The notes beneath the pieces are model-generated. The model was given only the letters and a program-made list of their open reading frames with translations, did no database searches and was not told where the DNA came from. Below, one piece after another: positions 40,468 to 49,209 of a stretch of DNA of 64,000 nt; the stretch's first letter is position 1; each line of letters begins with the position of its first letter. Where the stretch lies: NCBI GenBank assembly GCA_046160865.1, contig JBJXHG010000191.1, positions 13,855-77,854 of the forward strand, given 5' to 3'. The DNA comes from JBJXHG01 sp046160865 (GTDB taxonomy: Bacteria > Planctomycetota > UBA1135 > GCA-002686595). A program made the translations under genes and the position numbers.

Positions 40468-42815
40468 CAGGCGGGCGAGAGGCCCGGCGTTCCGGGCAGC
40501 TCGCCGGGCTTCGAACGAGGCGTTCCGACCGCGCCTGCGCCGGCGGCCTTGCCCGCCGGGCCGGCGGGCTTCTCGACCGTCGGCTCGGGGCGCAGGCCTT
40601 CCACGGCGGCGCCGGCGAACAGGCGCGAGATCTCCTCGCCGCTGATCGTCTCGTAGGCGAGCAGCGAGTTCGCGACCTTCTCGATGAAGGCCCGGTTCTC
40701 GGTGACGATGCGCTCGGCGGTCTGGTAGGCGTCCTTGAGCAGCTTCTCGACCTCCTGGTCGATCTGGCGCGCCGTCTCCTCGGAGTGCCACTTGCCGCTC
40801 ATGAGCTCGGTGCCGAGGAAGTCCGATCCGTGCCGCTCGGCGTAGTTGATCGGCCCGATCTTGTCGCTCATGCCGAGCTCGGTGACCATCGCCCGCGCGA
40901 TCTCGGTCGCGCGGCGGATGTCGTCCGCGGCACCGGCGGAGATGTCGCCACAGAACACGGCCTCGGCGACGCGCCCCCCGAAGGCCCAGGCGAGCTGGCC
41001 GACCATTTTCTTGCGCTGCATGTGGTAGCTCTCCTTGTCGGGGAGCACCATCGTCGAGCCGAGCGCGCGGCCGCGCGGGACGATCGTCACCTTGTGGGGG
41101 TCGTCGACCTCGGGCAGGATCGACGCGACCACCGCGTGCCCAGCTTCGTGGTAGGCCGTGATCCGGCGATCCTCTTCCTCGATCTTGCGCGACTTCTTCT
41201 GGCGGCCGTAGCGCACCTTGTCCCGCGCCTCCTCGAGGTGCTCCATCGTGACCGCGTCCTTCTTCTGGAGCGCGGCCATGATCGCGGCCTCGTTGATGAT
41301 CGCCGCGATGTCCGCGCCCGAGTAGCCGGGCGTCGAGCGCGCGAGCGTCGAGACGACGACGTCGGGGTCGGCCTTCACCTTCTTCAAGTGGACCCGGAGG
41401 ATCTCCTCGCGGCCCTTGATGTCCGGAAGATCGATGACGACCTCGCGATCGAAGCGGCCCGGGCGCAGGAGCGCCGGATCGAGGACGTCCGGACGGTTCG
41501 TCGCGGCCACGACGATGATGCCGTCGTCCGTCCCGAAGCCGTCCATCTCGACCAGGATCGCGTTCAGGGTCTGCTCGCGCTCGTCGTGGCCGCCGCCGAG
41601 GCCCGAGCCCCGCCGCCTGCCGACCGCGTCGATCTCGTCGAGGAAGATGATGCAGGGCGAGTTCTCGCGCGCCTGCTTGAAGAGGTCGCGGACGCGGCTC
41701 GCCCCGACGCCGACGAACATCTCGACGAAGTCCGAGCCGGAGATCGAGAAGAACGGCACCTCGGCCTCTCCGGCGATCGCCTTGGCGAGGAGCGTCTTGC
41801 CGCAACCGGGCGCGCCGACGAGGAGCACGCCGCGCGGGATGCGGCCGCCGACGCGCGTGAAGCGGCCGGGATTCTTCAGGAACTCGACGACCTCGCGGAC
41901 CTCGTCCTTGGCCTCGTCCGCGCCGGCTACGTCGTCGAAGGTGACGTTCGTCCGGTTCTCCTTCGTGTAGAGCTGTGCGCGCGACCTCCCGAAGGACATC
42001 ACGCCGCCCGCGGCGCCCTGGTTGCGCATCTGGCGCATGAATACCAGGAATACGACGAAGATCAGGAGCCAGGGCAGCCACATGAACAGGACCTGCGTGA
42101 ACAGGGTGTTCGAGTCCTGCAACGAGGTGCCCTTCTCCTTGCGCAGGTCGAAGGTCAGGAGCTCCTCCTTCGCTCCGGCCGCGGTGAGCGTGGAGAGGAC
42201 CTTCCCCATGTCGCCCACGTCCTCGACTTCCAGCCAGACGGTGCCGGAAGCGGCCGGCAGGTAGAAGGGAGGCTCGGTGACGGCCGGGTCCTTCCATTCG
42301 GACTTGGACTTGGCGACGACGCGGGCAAAGAGCCGATCGTCCTGGCGCACTGCCGGCGGCCGCGCGGGCTCGGGCGGCGTCGCCGGGACCGCGGCCGCGG
42401 CTCCGGCCGGATCGTGCACGCGGCTCAAGACGCGCACGAGCTGGGGCGCGTACCACTTCCCCTCGACGGCCTGCAGGAGCGCCTGCATCCCGATCGGGTG
42501 AAAGGCCGCCTGCGCCTTGATCTGCTGGTACTCCTCCGCGCGGCCCGCTCGGTTCTCGACGAGCACCTTGAAGTCCCCTCCGCTCCCCTTGAGGGTCCCT
42601 TCGATCTCGCTCATCCCGACGAACTTCTGGTGGTCGATCTCGCCGGTGTACAGCTTGTATTCGAACTGGTCCTGGGTCAGCAGCAAGGGCTGCCGGTACT
42701 TCAGGCCGCCCATGTAAATGAGCACGGCGACGAGCACCAGGATGAACAGGGCGTAGGAGCCGAACGAACGGGCCTTCTTCGACTTGTCGTTCGGCGGGAT
42801 CTTGGGATCGGGCAT
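40467..42815 (-). CDS. ftsH: ATP-dependent zinc metalloprotease FtsH, long periplasmic domain
   Basis: Membrane AAA+ protease degrading misfolded membrane and selected soluble proteins, 782 residues. TM1 near 19-36 and TM2 near 243-262 (FMWLPWLLIFVVFLVFMRQM). Walker A GAPGCGKT at about 334-341, Walker B FLDEIDAVGR, SRH region RPGRFDREV, and zinc site HEAGH with the first His near 556. The AAA domain starts ~140 residues later than in E. coli FtsH, because the periplasmic part between the two helices is about 205 residues and carries a Pro/Ala-rich linker (AAVPATPPEPARPP). The C-terminus is also Pro/Gly/Ala-rich. First gene of the ftsH-folP-glmM-tsaB-algI-algX run. Confidence 0.96.
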   Translation of the reverse strand: MPDPKIPPNDKSKKARSFGSYALFILVLVAVLIYMGGLKYRQPLLLTQDQFEYKLYTGEIDHQKFVGMSEIEGTLKGSGGDFKVLVENRAGRAEEYQQIKAQAAFHPIGMQALLQAVEGKWYAPQLVRVLSRVHDPAGAAAAVPATPPEPARPPAVRQDDRLFARVVAKSKSEWKDPAVTEPPFYLPAASGTVWLEVEDVGDMGKVLSTLTAAGAKEELLTFDLRKEKGTSLQDSNTLFTQVLFMWLPWLLIFVVFLVFMRQMRNQGAAGGVMSFGRSRAQLYTKENRTNVTFDDVAGADEAKDEVREVVEFLKNPGRFTRVGGRIPRGVLLVGAPGCGKTLLAKAIAGEAEVPFFSISGSDFVEMFVGVGASRVRDLFKQARENSPCIIFLDEIDAVGRRRGSGLGGGHDEREQTLNAILVEMDGFGTDDGIIVVAATNRPDVLDPALLRPGRFDREVVIDLPDIKGREEILRVHLKKVKADPDVVVSTLARSTPGYSGADIAAIINEAAIMAALQKKDAVTMEHLEEARDKVRYGRQKKSRKIEEEDRRITAYHEAGHAVVASILPEVDDPHKVTIVPRGRALGSTMVLPDKESYHMQRKKMVGQLAWAFGGRVAEAVFCGDISAGAADDIRRATEIARAMVTELGMSDKIGPINYAERHGSDFLGTELMSGKWHSEETARQIDQEVEKLLKDAYQTAERIVTENRAFIEKVANSLLAYETISGEEISRLFAGAAVEGLRPEPTVEKPAGPAGKAAGAGAVGTPRSKPGELPGTPGLSPA

Positions 42816-42965
42816 GTGGGTTCTATCGGCGTCGGGCGGCCAGGGCTGGTGGTCTACGCACGGCGCGGCTCCATAGGATAGGAACGGTGCGGCTGCGAAG
42901 GGCCGTCGGGCCGGAAAAAGAGGGTCCTGGCCGTGTCTGGCGCGGCTTCGCGGGGCCCTGCGACC

Positions 42966-43469
42966 TCAGTTCACGGGCGCGAGCAGGGTCAGGACCACCT
43001 CCTCGGCGATGTGGCGCAGCGCCCGATTCCGAGCCTCCGTCTCGTTGTTCGGATCGTCGAGCGTGTACCCGACCGCCTTGGAGATCCTCTCCTTGCGACT
43101 CGGCTCCAGCTGCCCGCGCACGTAGAGGGCGGCCTCGACGTCGATCCGGACCCCCGTCTCGAGCAGCACGTTGTCCGGGCTCCGGATCCCCCCGCGGCGG
43201 TTGTAAAGGATGATCCTCCCTTTCACGACCGCGTCGGCTTTCCCCGGCTCCACGAGACGCGCATCGGACATGTTCCTCAGGGCGCGGGACAACTCGTCGT
43301 GCAGCGGGCGCTCCAGGTCGCGCTCGAAGGAGTCGTTGTCGAAGAACTCGAGGCCCACGCTCGGGTAGCGTTCCGCCACCCGGAGGCTGCTCGAGTAACC
43401 GCAGCCCGGCGCCGAGATCGAGGCGAAGATCAGGGCGGCCGCGACGAGGAGAAGGGGCCGTCTCTTCAC
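42966..43469 (-). CDS. LptE-like outer membrane lipoprotein
   Basis: Small lipoprotein of 167 residues with lipobox SAPGCGYS (Cys near 23), the typical GCGY start of LptE/RlpB, the lipoprotein plugging the LPS transporter LptD. Further segments VGLEFFDNDSFERDLERPLHDELSRAL-like text (short pieces: FFDNDSFERD, LHDELSRAL, ADAVVKGRIILY) match this family. GTG 43469 overlaps the BamD-like stop (GTGA). It sits between a BamD-like gene and ftsH. LptD is not in the window. An outer membrane with LPS is thereby implied. Confidence 0.75.
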   Translation of the reverse strand: MKRRPLLLVAAALIFASISAPGCGYSSSLRVAERYPSVGLEFFDNDSFERDLERPLHDELSRALRNMSDARLVEPGKADAVVKGRIILYNRRGGIRSPDNVLLETGVRIDVEAALYVRGQLEPSRKERISKAVGYTLDDPNNETEARNRALRHIAEEVVLTLLAPVN

Positions 43470-44605
43470 GGCATGGGTCCTGAGGGGGGAGGCGGTCCGA
43501 CGCCGTTCACACCGAGCTCGCGGAGGATCTCCTCCGCCTCCTCGACGCGTTCGGCGTCCCCGGCCTGCCGCGCCTCCATCACCGCCCGATGGGCGTGCCA
43601 TTTCGCGCCGACTTCGTTTCCGACGCGGACGTAGAAGCTCGCGATGCCGCGGTCGCTGTCCGCCAGCCGCCGCAGGGAGTCCGCCAAGTCGAGCCTGACG
43701 CGCGCTTCGAGCTCCGGCGGGACGCCCGGGCGGCTCGGCCAATTCCGGAGCCAGGCCTCGAGCTCGCGCCGAGCCCGGTCGAGGGCTCCGCGGTCGTATT
43801 CGGGGCTATCGATGCTCGACAGGCGGAACCGGGGGATGGTGGCCTCGCTCTGGGGCCGCAGCGCGCTCTCGGGGTGGTTCAACACGAGCTTCTCGAGGCG
43901 GTCGATGGCCTGCGACCACTCTCGATCGTCCGCGTAGATCCGCGCGAGCGTCTGGTAGGCCTCGTCGCAGCGCGGAGCCCGCGGGTAATTCAGGATCAGG
44001 TACTCGAGCACCTCCGCAGCGTCCTCCTGGCGGTCGTAGAAGAAGAGGAACTTCGAGTGGTCCTCCGAGAGCTCGAGGCCGAGATCGCCGAGGAACACGC
44101 CGACGGCCTGGCGCTCGTGATGCAGCGGGTATTTCGTGTCGATCTTCTTCACGAGATGGAAGGCGTCCATCGGCTCGCCGTCCGCCAGCATCCGTCGGGC
44201 CGCTTCCAGACCGGCGGACACGGCGATTTGCCTGGGGAGGTCCATCCCTACGAGGTCGCCGAGATCCTCGGGATCCGAATCGGGCTTCGAGAGATCGCGG
44301 ACGCGTTGCTCCGAGGCCCTGTCGAGCATCACGCGAACTCGCTCGCGCGTGTCGGCCGGCAGACCCGTCGCGACGGTAGCGGCGCGCATCCACTCGAGAG
44401 CGCGCTCCGAGTCGCCCTTGGCGAGTTCCTTCTCGGCCTCCTCGAGCGCGTGCGGAACTTCGTCCGCAGAGAGCTTGCTCGGAATCCGCTCGGGCCCTCC
44501 CGGCATCCAGCTCCCCACCGTCGCGCAGGCAGGAGCGAAGAGGAGCGCCGCGCAGGCGAGCAGACGGACGGCGTGTCTGGAGATGGCGTTCAAGCTCTGG
44601 TTCAT
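43466..44605 (-). CDS. BamD-like TPR outer membrane lipoprotein
   Basis: Lipoprotein of 379 residues with lipobox LLFAPAC (Cys near 27) and tetratricopeptide-like repeats: ALEEAEKELAKGDSERALEW, AAEVLEYLILNYPRAPRCDE, AYQTLARIYADDREWSQAI, LEKLVLNHPESALRP, ADSLRRLADSDRGIASFYV. The last repeats resemble the YfiO/BamD assembly factor of outer membrane proteins, but the protein is ~130 residues longer than BamD with an extra N-terminal helical region. It may be BamD or a planctomycete relative. The gene overlaps recO by 4 bp (ATGA) and the LptE-like gene by 4 bp, so outer membrane protein and LPS assembly genes are co-translated. Confidence 0.72.
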   Translation of the reverse strand: MNQSLNAISRHAVRLLACAALLFAPACATVGSWMPGGPERIPSKLSADEVPHALEEAEKELAKGDSERALEWMRAATVATGLPADTRERVRVMLDRASEQRVRDLSKPDSDPEDLGDLVGMDLPRQIAVSAGLEAARRMLADGEPMDAFHLVKKIDTKYPLHHERQAVGVFLGDLGLELSEDHSKFLFFYDRQEDAAEVLEYLILNYPRAPRCDEAYQTLARIYADDREWSQAIDRLEKLVLNHPESALRPQSEATIPRFRLSSIDSPEYDRGALDRARRELEAWLRNWPSRPGVPPELEARVRLDLADSLRRLADSDRGIASFYVRVGNEVGAKWHAHRAVMEARQAGDAERVEEAEEILRELGVNGVGPPPPSGPMP

Positions 44606-45405
44606 TCCGCCGAGCCGCGCGCCGCGTTGCGATTCGGCGTGGCCAGGAAGGCGCGGTGGGTTCGGGGTCGGGTCTCGAGATGGTAGTCGAGGAAGCGGCC
44701 CACGAAATCACGGACGCGGTCGATGCGTTCCTGGGACAATCCGGCTCCCGCCGCGGAGCCGCGGCGCGCGAACTCCAGGGCGTCCGCCAGCGTGAGGCTG
44801 GGCAGGGTGCCGACACGGCGGCCGGCGGCCCGGGCCTCGCTCGCGCAGCTGGGGCAGAGCCGCCCTCCGGCGCCGGCGGAGAAGGCGACCCGCGGAGGCT
44901 CCGAGCGGATCTCCGGAGCGGGGCCGCCGCAGGCCGCGCAGGTTTCGAGGGAGGGGGTCAGGCCGAGGCGCTCGAGGAAACCCAGCTCGAAGGCGACCAG
45001 GACGCAGTCGGGGGCGCACGCGGGATCGTCGAGCGCAGTCAGGCTCGCCTCCAGGAGGTCGTAGAGGCTGGGGTCGGGATGGGAGGGCCGGAATGCGAGG
45101 TCGGCCAGCTCGAGCAGGGAGCAGGCCGCCGACCATCGGCCGGGGTCCGCCGGAATGGACCGCCGCCGGCTGACGATCGTCGCAGCGCGAAGGTTGGCGA
45201 GCTCGCGGCGCGGGCTTTCGTCCCACTCGATCTCCAGCGTGTCGAGCAGGTCGAGGGCGGCGTAGTAGCGCGCGCTCGTCCGGTAGGCGCCCTTGGCCAT
45301 CACGTGGACGCGACCGTGCTCGCGCGTACCGACGTGGATCACGAGCGACGACTCGCTGAAGGGGTAGCGCTTCAGGATCAGGGCGCGGTCTCGGCAAGTC
45401 GGCAC
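44602..45405 (-). CDS. recO: DNA repair protein RecO
   Basis: Recombination mediator of the RecFOR pathway, 267 residues from GTG 45405. N-terminal OB fold (ALILKRYPFSESSLVIHVGT, GRVHVMAKGAYR), then a helical domain with a zinc site: CAACGGPAPEIR and CPSCASEARA, and a C-terminal helix (FLDYHLETRPRTHRAFL). Length and layout agree with RecO. A TAGGAT hexamer lies 6 bases before the GTG, suggesting a leaderless transcript that starts the recO-BamD-LptE unit. Confidence 0.9.
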   Translation of the reverse strand: MPTCRDRALILKRYPFSESSLVIHVGTREHGRVHVMAKGAYRTSARYYAALDLLDTLEIEWDESPRRELANLRAATIVSRRRSIPADPGRWSAACSLLELADLAFRPSHPDPSLYDLLEASLTALDDPACAPDCVLVAFELGFLERLGLTPSLETCAACGGPAPEIRSEPPRVAFSAGAGGRLCPSCASEARAAGRRVGTLPSLTLADALEFARRGSAAGAGLSQERIDRVRDFVGRFLDYHLETRPRTHRAFLATPNRNAARGSAE

Positions 45406-45411
45406 GGGCGG

Positions 45412-45417
45412 ATCCTA
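45412..45417 (-). promoter_or_regulatory. candidate -10 hexamer (TAGGAT) before recO
   Basis: On the minus strand GCTAGGAT ends 6 bases before the GTG start of recO and leaves no room for a Shine-Dalgarno leader. It matches a -10 box for a leaderless transcript. Confidence 0.45.
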
Positions 45418-45460
45418 GCTTCCCGGGACCTCCGTCCGTCCCGGACTGCCGTGAGCCGTT

Positions 45461-46798
45461 TCAGGCGACGACTTTCTCCCGGGCCGGCCGCAGGGACACC
45501 TTGATGACCCGCCGGTCGCTCGCCTCGATCACGGTGTACTCGAAGGGACCCTGCGAGAAGGTCTCGCCGCGCTTGGGGAAGTGCCCCAGCCTCGCGAGCA
45601 CGAAACCGGCCAAGGTTTCGAAGCCGCCGTCCTCGGGAATCCCCGCCGAGAGCTCGCCGTTGACCTCCGAGACACGCACGCTCGCGGCAACCTCCACGCG
45701 TCCGTCAGGAAAGCGCCGGATCGGCGCCGGCGAAACCCGGTCGAACTCGTCCCGGATGTCGCCGACGATTTCCTGGATGATGTCGCCCAGGGTGACGAGG
45801 CCCGCGGTGCCGCCGTACTCGTCCAGGACGATCGCGAGCTTGATCTTCTCGCGGCGGAACTCCGCCAGGAGCTCCGAGACAGGCTTCGTCTCCGGCACGA
45901 AGTAGGCCGGGCGCAGGATTCCTCGCAGGTTCTCGTCGGACATCCCCTCGTCGCCGGCGGCCAGAAGGACGTCCCGCGCAGTCATGATCCCGACGATCGT
46001 GTCGAGGCTGCCTTCGTAGACGGGGACGCGGCTGTGTCCGCACTCGGCCATCTTCCGGGCGGCGGCGAGGAGCCCCTCGCCGATCTCCATGCCGTCGATC
46101 TCGGTCCTCGGGGTCATGACGGCCGAGACGCTGACGTCCCGGAACTCCATCACGTTGCCGATGATCTCCCGCTCCGTCGCGTCGAGGTCGCCGGAGATCT
46201 CCGAATCGGCGATGACCTCGCGCAGCCCCTCGACGATCTGCCGGGCGGAAGCCGGATCCTGGCGGAGGCCGACGATCCGCATGAGGGCGCGCGTCGAGGC
46301 CTCCAGGGCCCTGACGAGCCACCGGAGGGGCATCTGGAGCACGTTGAAGGTCGGTAGGGCCCACAGGAGCAGCCGGTCCCCGACACCGAGCGCGATGACC
46401 GTGGGCAGGGCTTGCGAGCCCAGGAGGATCGTCGGGACGGCGATCAGCAACGTCCCGGCGATCGCTCGGCTGTCGACGGGCTCCCCCCCCGCGAGGAAGC
46501 GCAGGACCTGCGTCGCGAAGGCGAGCTCGAAGGTGACCTCGAGGATCCCCGCGCTCGTCGCCAGGGTGTCGGCCCTGGCCAGGAGCGGCTCGATCCTGGC
46601 CCGCTTCGTCGCCGAGGCCGTCCGCGAGAGCACCCGTTGGGCGCTCGAGTGAAGGAGAGAGGACCGAAGAACCGCGAAAAGGGCCGCCAGGAGGATGAAG
46701 GGGACGGTCCAGAGGCAGATCTCGGCTGCCCCGCTCCAGTCGGCTGGAGCGGCCGGGGTGGCGATCAATTCAGGGAGGAACAAAGGCGATCGAGGCAT
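45461..46798 (-). CDS. CorC/HlyC-type CNNM-CBS membrane protein
   Basis: Member of the CNNM/CorC family linked to magnesium and other cation transport, 445 residues. The N-terminal DUF21-like part holds about four hydrophobic segments (CLWTVPFILLAALFAVL, TLLIAVPTILLGSQALPT). The acidic-helix hinge reads SEISGDLDATEREIIGNVMEF, then VSAVMTPRTEIDGMEIG opens two CBS domains (HSRVPVYEGSLDTIVGI; AIVLDEYGGTAGLVTLGDII) that may bind nucleotide, and the CorC/HlyC C-terminal domain follows (FETLAGFVLARLGHFPKRG). First gene of the long minus-strand housekeeping run. It lies opposite the ECF sigma gene with a shared 216-base spacer. Confidence 0.88.
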   Translation of the reverse strand: MPRSPLFLPELIATPAAPADWSGAAEICLWTVPFILLAALFAVLRSSLLHSSAQRVLSRTASATKRARIEPLLARADTLATSAGILEVTFELAFATQVLRFLAGGEPVDSRAIAGTLLIAVPTILLGSQALPTVIALGVGDRLLLWALPTFNVLQMPLRWLVRALEASTRALMRIVGLRQDPASARQIVEGLREVIADSEISGDLDATEREIIGNVMEFRDVSVSAVMTPRTEIDGMEIGEGLLAAARKMAECGHSRVPVYEGSLDTIVGIMTARDVLLAAGDEGMSDENLRGILRPAYFVPETKPVSELLAEFRREKIKLAIVLDEYGGTAGLVTLGDIIQEIVGDIRDEFDRVSPAPIRRFPDGRVEVAASVRVSEVNGELSAGIPEDGGFETLAGFVLARLGHFPKRGETFSQGPFEYTVIEASDRRVIKVSLRPAREKVVA

Positions 46799-46891
46799 CG
46801 AGAGCGGGACCCATCATGGTAGCCGCCCGGCTACCCCCCACCGCCGTTCCGATGGGCGACTGGGGCGTAACTGGATCGGAACAACTCCCGT

Positions 46892-46897
46892 TACACT
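46892..46897 (+). promoter_or_regulatory. candidate -10 hexamer (TACACT) upstream of ECF gene
   Basis: GTTACACT occurs 117 bases before the chosen sigma-factor start, the fourth instance of this hexamer. A strikingly A/T-rich patch follows at 46927-46960. Confidence 0.25.
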
Positions 46898-46926
46898 TCA
46901 CTCCGGTCGGGATGGTCGACCGAGTT

Positions 46927-46962
46927 CTTGTTGCATAAGTATTTTAATAACAAGTAGTTGCA
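46927..46962. promoter_or_regulatory. A/T-rich island with short inverted repeat
   Basis: A patch from about 46927 with TTGCATAAGTATTTTAAT stands out in this high-GC context. It includes the inverted repeat CTTGTT (46927-46932) and AACAAG (46949-46954). It lies 53 bases or more before the ECF sigma factor and is a candidate operator or promoter region. Confidence 0.4.
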
Positions 46963-47014
46963 ATCTGTGCAGTCCGCATCCCGGGGATGGCACGGTCGGT
47001 GCCTTGGCCGCGGA

Positions 47015-47698
47015 ATGCAATCCACGACTGCCTCACGCCGGTCTCTCCCTCACACCGAGGATTCGATCACCGCCAAGGAATCCGAACTCATGGCCCGGTT
47101 CCGCGACCGGCGCGGGGCCGAGGACTTCCAGGCGCTCTACGAGTTCACGCGCGGGGACCTCCTCTCCTGGATGACGGTCCTCCTTCACGGCCGGCGGCTC
47201 AAACAGGACCCCCTCGATCTCCTCCAGGACACCTACGTCAACATCTACCGCTACGCCGGCGGATTCCGGGACGAACGGCCCGCGAGCTTCCGGGTCTGGT
47301 CGCGGAAGATCGCGACCAACGTGGTCCGGCGCGCGATGACGCGGGGCCGCGAGTGGAAGCTCGAGGACTTCCCGAAAGGTCTCGCCGAGCCGGCTGACGG
47401 GCATGCCGGCCCCCGAGATCAGCTGTCGCACGAGGAGGAGGCCCGGTTCCTGGTCCGATCCTGGATGCTTCTCCTCGGGCATTACGCCCACGCCGTCCGC
47501 ACCCTCCGCGATCGGGACCGCCGAGCCCTCGAGCTGATCGAGGTCCGCGGACTCTCCTACGGGGAGGCCGCCGTCGAGCTCGGAGTGGGACCCCTGAACA
47601 TGAAGATGATCGTCTTCAGGGCGAGGAAGAGGATTCGGGCGGAAGTGGGCCGGACGCTGTCCTCGTCTGGCCCGGAGAGCCTGCGAGCGGCTGGCTGA
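47015..47698 (+). CDS. ECF-type sigma factor
   Basis: Sigma-70 family protein, 227 residues from ATG 47015; ATG 47090 would give a shorter 202-residue form that still holds all of the recognised domain. Region 2 near 50-95: FQALYEFTRGDLLSWMTVLL, LKQDPLDLLQDTYVNIYRY, FRVWSRKIATNVVRRAM. Region 4 near 165-210: LRDRDRRALELIEVRGLSYG and GEAAVELGVGPLNMKMIVF, ending in a basic helix RARKRIRAEVG. No anti-sigma factor gene is adjacent. The neighbour downstream encodes a glycosyltransferase-methyltransferase fusion and may be a target, as an inference from position only. Confidence 0.82.
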   Translation: MQSTTASRRSLPHTEDSITAKESELMARFRDRRGAEDFQALYEFTRGDLLSWMTVLLHGRRLKQDPLDLLQDTYVNIYRYAGGFRDERPASFRVWSRKIATNVVRRAMTRGREWKLEDFPKGLAEPADGHAGPRDQLSHEEEARFLVRSWMLLLGHYAHAVRTLRDRDRRALELIEVRGLSYGEAAVELGVGPLNMKMIVFRARKRIRAEVGRTLSSSGPESLRAAG

Positions 47699-47759
47699 AC
47701 CTCCCCTGCGCGGTTCGAGCTCGTCATCCGGTACCCTCACCGGACGATCCAGGGCCGCG

Positions 47760-49208
47760 ATGAGCCAGACCGACCACCTCCCGGCCCCCACGACGGGGAT
47801 TCACCTGTCCGTCGTGATGCCCGTCTACAACGAGCGGTACCTCGTCGCGGAGTCGATCCGTCGGGTGCTGGCGGTCGAGAGTCCCGCGATCTCGCGCCTC
47901 GACCTGATCGTCGTGGACGACGGCTCGACCGACGGGACGCGCGAGGTCCTCCGGAGGATCGCGGCCGAGCATCCCGGCCGGATCACCTACGTCGAGCACG
48001 AGAGGAACCAGGGCAAGGGAGGCGCCGTCTCGACGGGCGTCGCGCTCGCCCGCGGGGAGGTCACGGTGATCCAGGACGCGGACCTGGAGTACCACCCGCG
48101 CGATCTGCCTCGCCTGATGGCGCCGTTCCTGAACGACGAGGCGGACGCCGTGTACGGGTCGAGGTTCCTCTCCGGCGACTACCGGCGCGTCCTCTACTAC
48201 CGGCACTCGGTCGCGAACCGGTTGTTGACCTCGCTCTGCAACCTGCTCACGGACCTGAACCTCTCCGACATGGAGACCTGCTACAAGGCGGTGCGCACGC
48301 CGCTCCTCCAGTCGATCCCGATCCGCAGCCGGGACTTCCGCATCGAGCCGGAGCTCACCTTCAAGCTCGAGAAGCGCGGCGCGCGCATGTACGAGGTGCC
48401 GATCTCCTACGTCGGCAGGACCTACGACGAGGGGAAGAAGATCGGCTTCCGCGACGCCGTCCTCGCGTTCGGCGCCATGATCCACTGGTGGCTGATCGAC
48501 GACGTGTACAAGCCGGACGAGTACGGCTCGAACATCCTCGTCAGCCTCTCCGAGGTGCCCAAATTCAACCGCTGGATGGCGGACGCGCTGCGCCCCTATC
48601 TCGGCGCGCGCGTGCTCGAGCTCGGCTCCGGGATCGGGAACATGACGCGCAATCTCTGCCCGCGCGACCGGTACACGGCCTCCGACATCAATCCGCACTA
48701 CCTCGACTACCTGCGGCGCACCTTCCATTCGAGGCCGTACCTCGACGTGCAGAAGGTCGACCTGGCCGCCGCGGCCGACTTCGTGCCGCTGCAGGGGAAG
48801 TACGACACCGTCGTCTGCCTGAACGTGCTCGAGCACATCAAGGAAGAGGCTGCGGCGCTCGCGAACATCCGCGGCTCCCTCGCGACCGGAGGTCGAGCGG
48901 TGATCCTCGTGCCGCAGGGACCCGGCGTCTACGGGACCCTGGACGAGGTCCTCGGCCACGAACGGCGGTACACGCGGGATTCGCTCACCACGGCCCTGAA
49001 GGGGGCCGGCTTCGAGATCGACGAGATGTTCGACTTCAATCGCGCGACGACGCCGGGCTGGTGGTTCAACGGCAAGATCCTCCGCCGTCGGCATTTCGGC
49101 CGCGTGCAGCTCAAGATCATGAACCTCTCGGTCTGGCTCCTGCGCCGCATCGATTCCTGGCTCCCGTGGCACGGCGCTTCCCTGATCGCCGTCGCTCGTC
49201 GTACCTGA
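47760..49208 (+). CDS. glycosyltransferase family 2 - SAM methyltransferase fusion
   Basis: Two-domain protein of 482 residues. N-terminal GT2 domain at about 15-245, dolichyl-phosphate-mannose-synthase-like: LSVVMPVYNERYLVAESI, LIVVDDGSTDGTREVL, GKGGAVSTGVALARGE, QDADLEYHPRDLP and YGSRFLSGDYRRV. C-terminal class I methyltransferase at about 270-470: RVLELGSGIGNMTRNL (motif I), YTASDINPHYLDYL, YDTVVCLNVLEHIKEE, and GGRAVILVPQ. The pair could build and methylate a lipid-linked or surface glycan. The ATG at 47760 is set by the start of the GT2 domain. It begins 61 bases after the ECF sigma stop. Confidence 0.88.
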   Translation: MSQTDHLPAPTTGIHLSVVMPVYNERYLVAESIRRVLAVESPAISRLDLIVVDDGSTDGTREVLRRIAAEHPGRITYVEHERNQGKGGAVSTGVALARGEVTVIQDADLEYHPRDLPRLMAPFLNDEADAVYGSRFLSGDYRRVLYYRHSVANRLLTSLCNLLTDLNLSDMETCYKAVRTPLLQSIPIRSRDFRIEPELTFKLEKRGARMYEVPISYVGRTYDEGKKIGFRDAVLAFGAMIHWWLIDDVYKPDEYGSNILVSLSEVPKFNRWMADALRPYLGARVLELGSGIGNMTRNLCPRDRYTASDINPHYLDYLRRTFHSRPYLDVQKVDLAAAADFVPLQGKYDTVVCLNVLEHIKEEAAALANIRGSLATGGRAVILVPQGPGVYGTLDEVLGHERRYTRDSLTTALKGAGFEIDEMFDFNRATTPGWWFNGKILRRRHFGRVQLKIMNLSVWLLRRIDSWLPWHGASLIAVARRT

Positions 49209-49209
49209 T

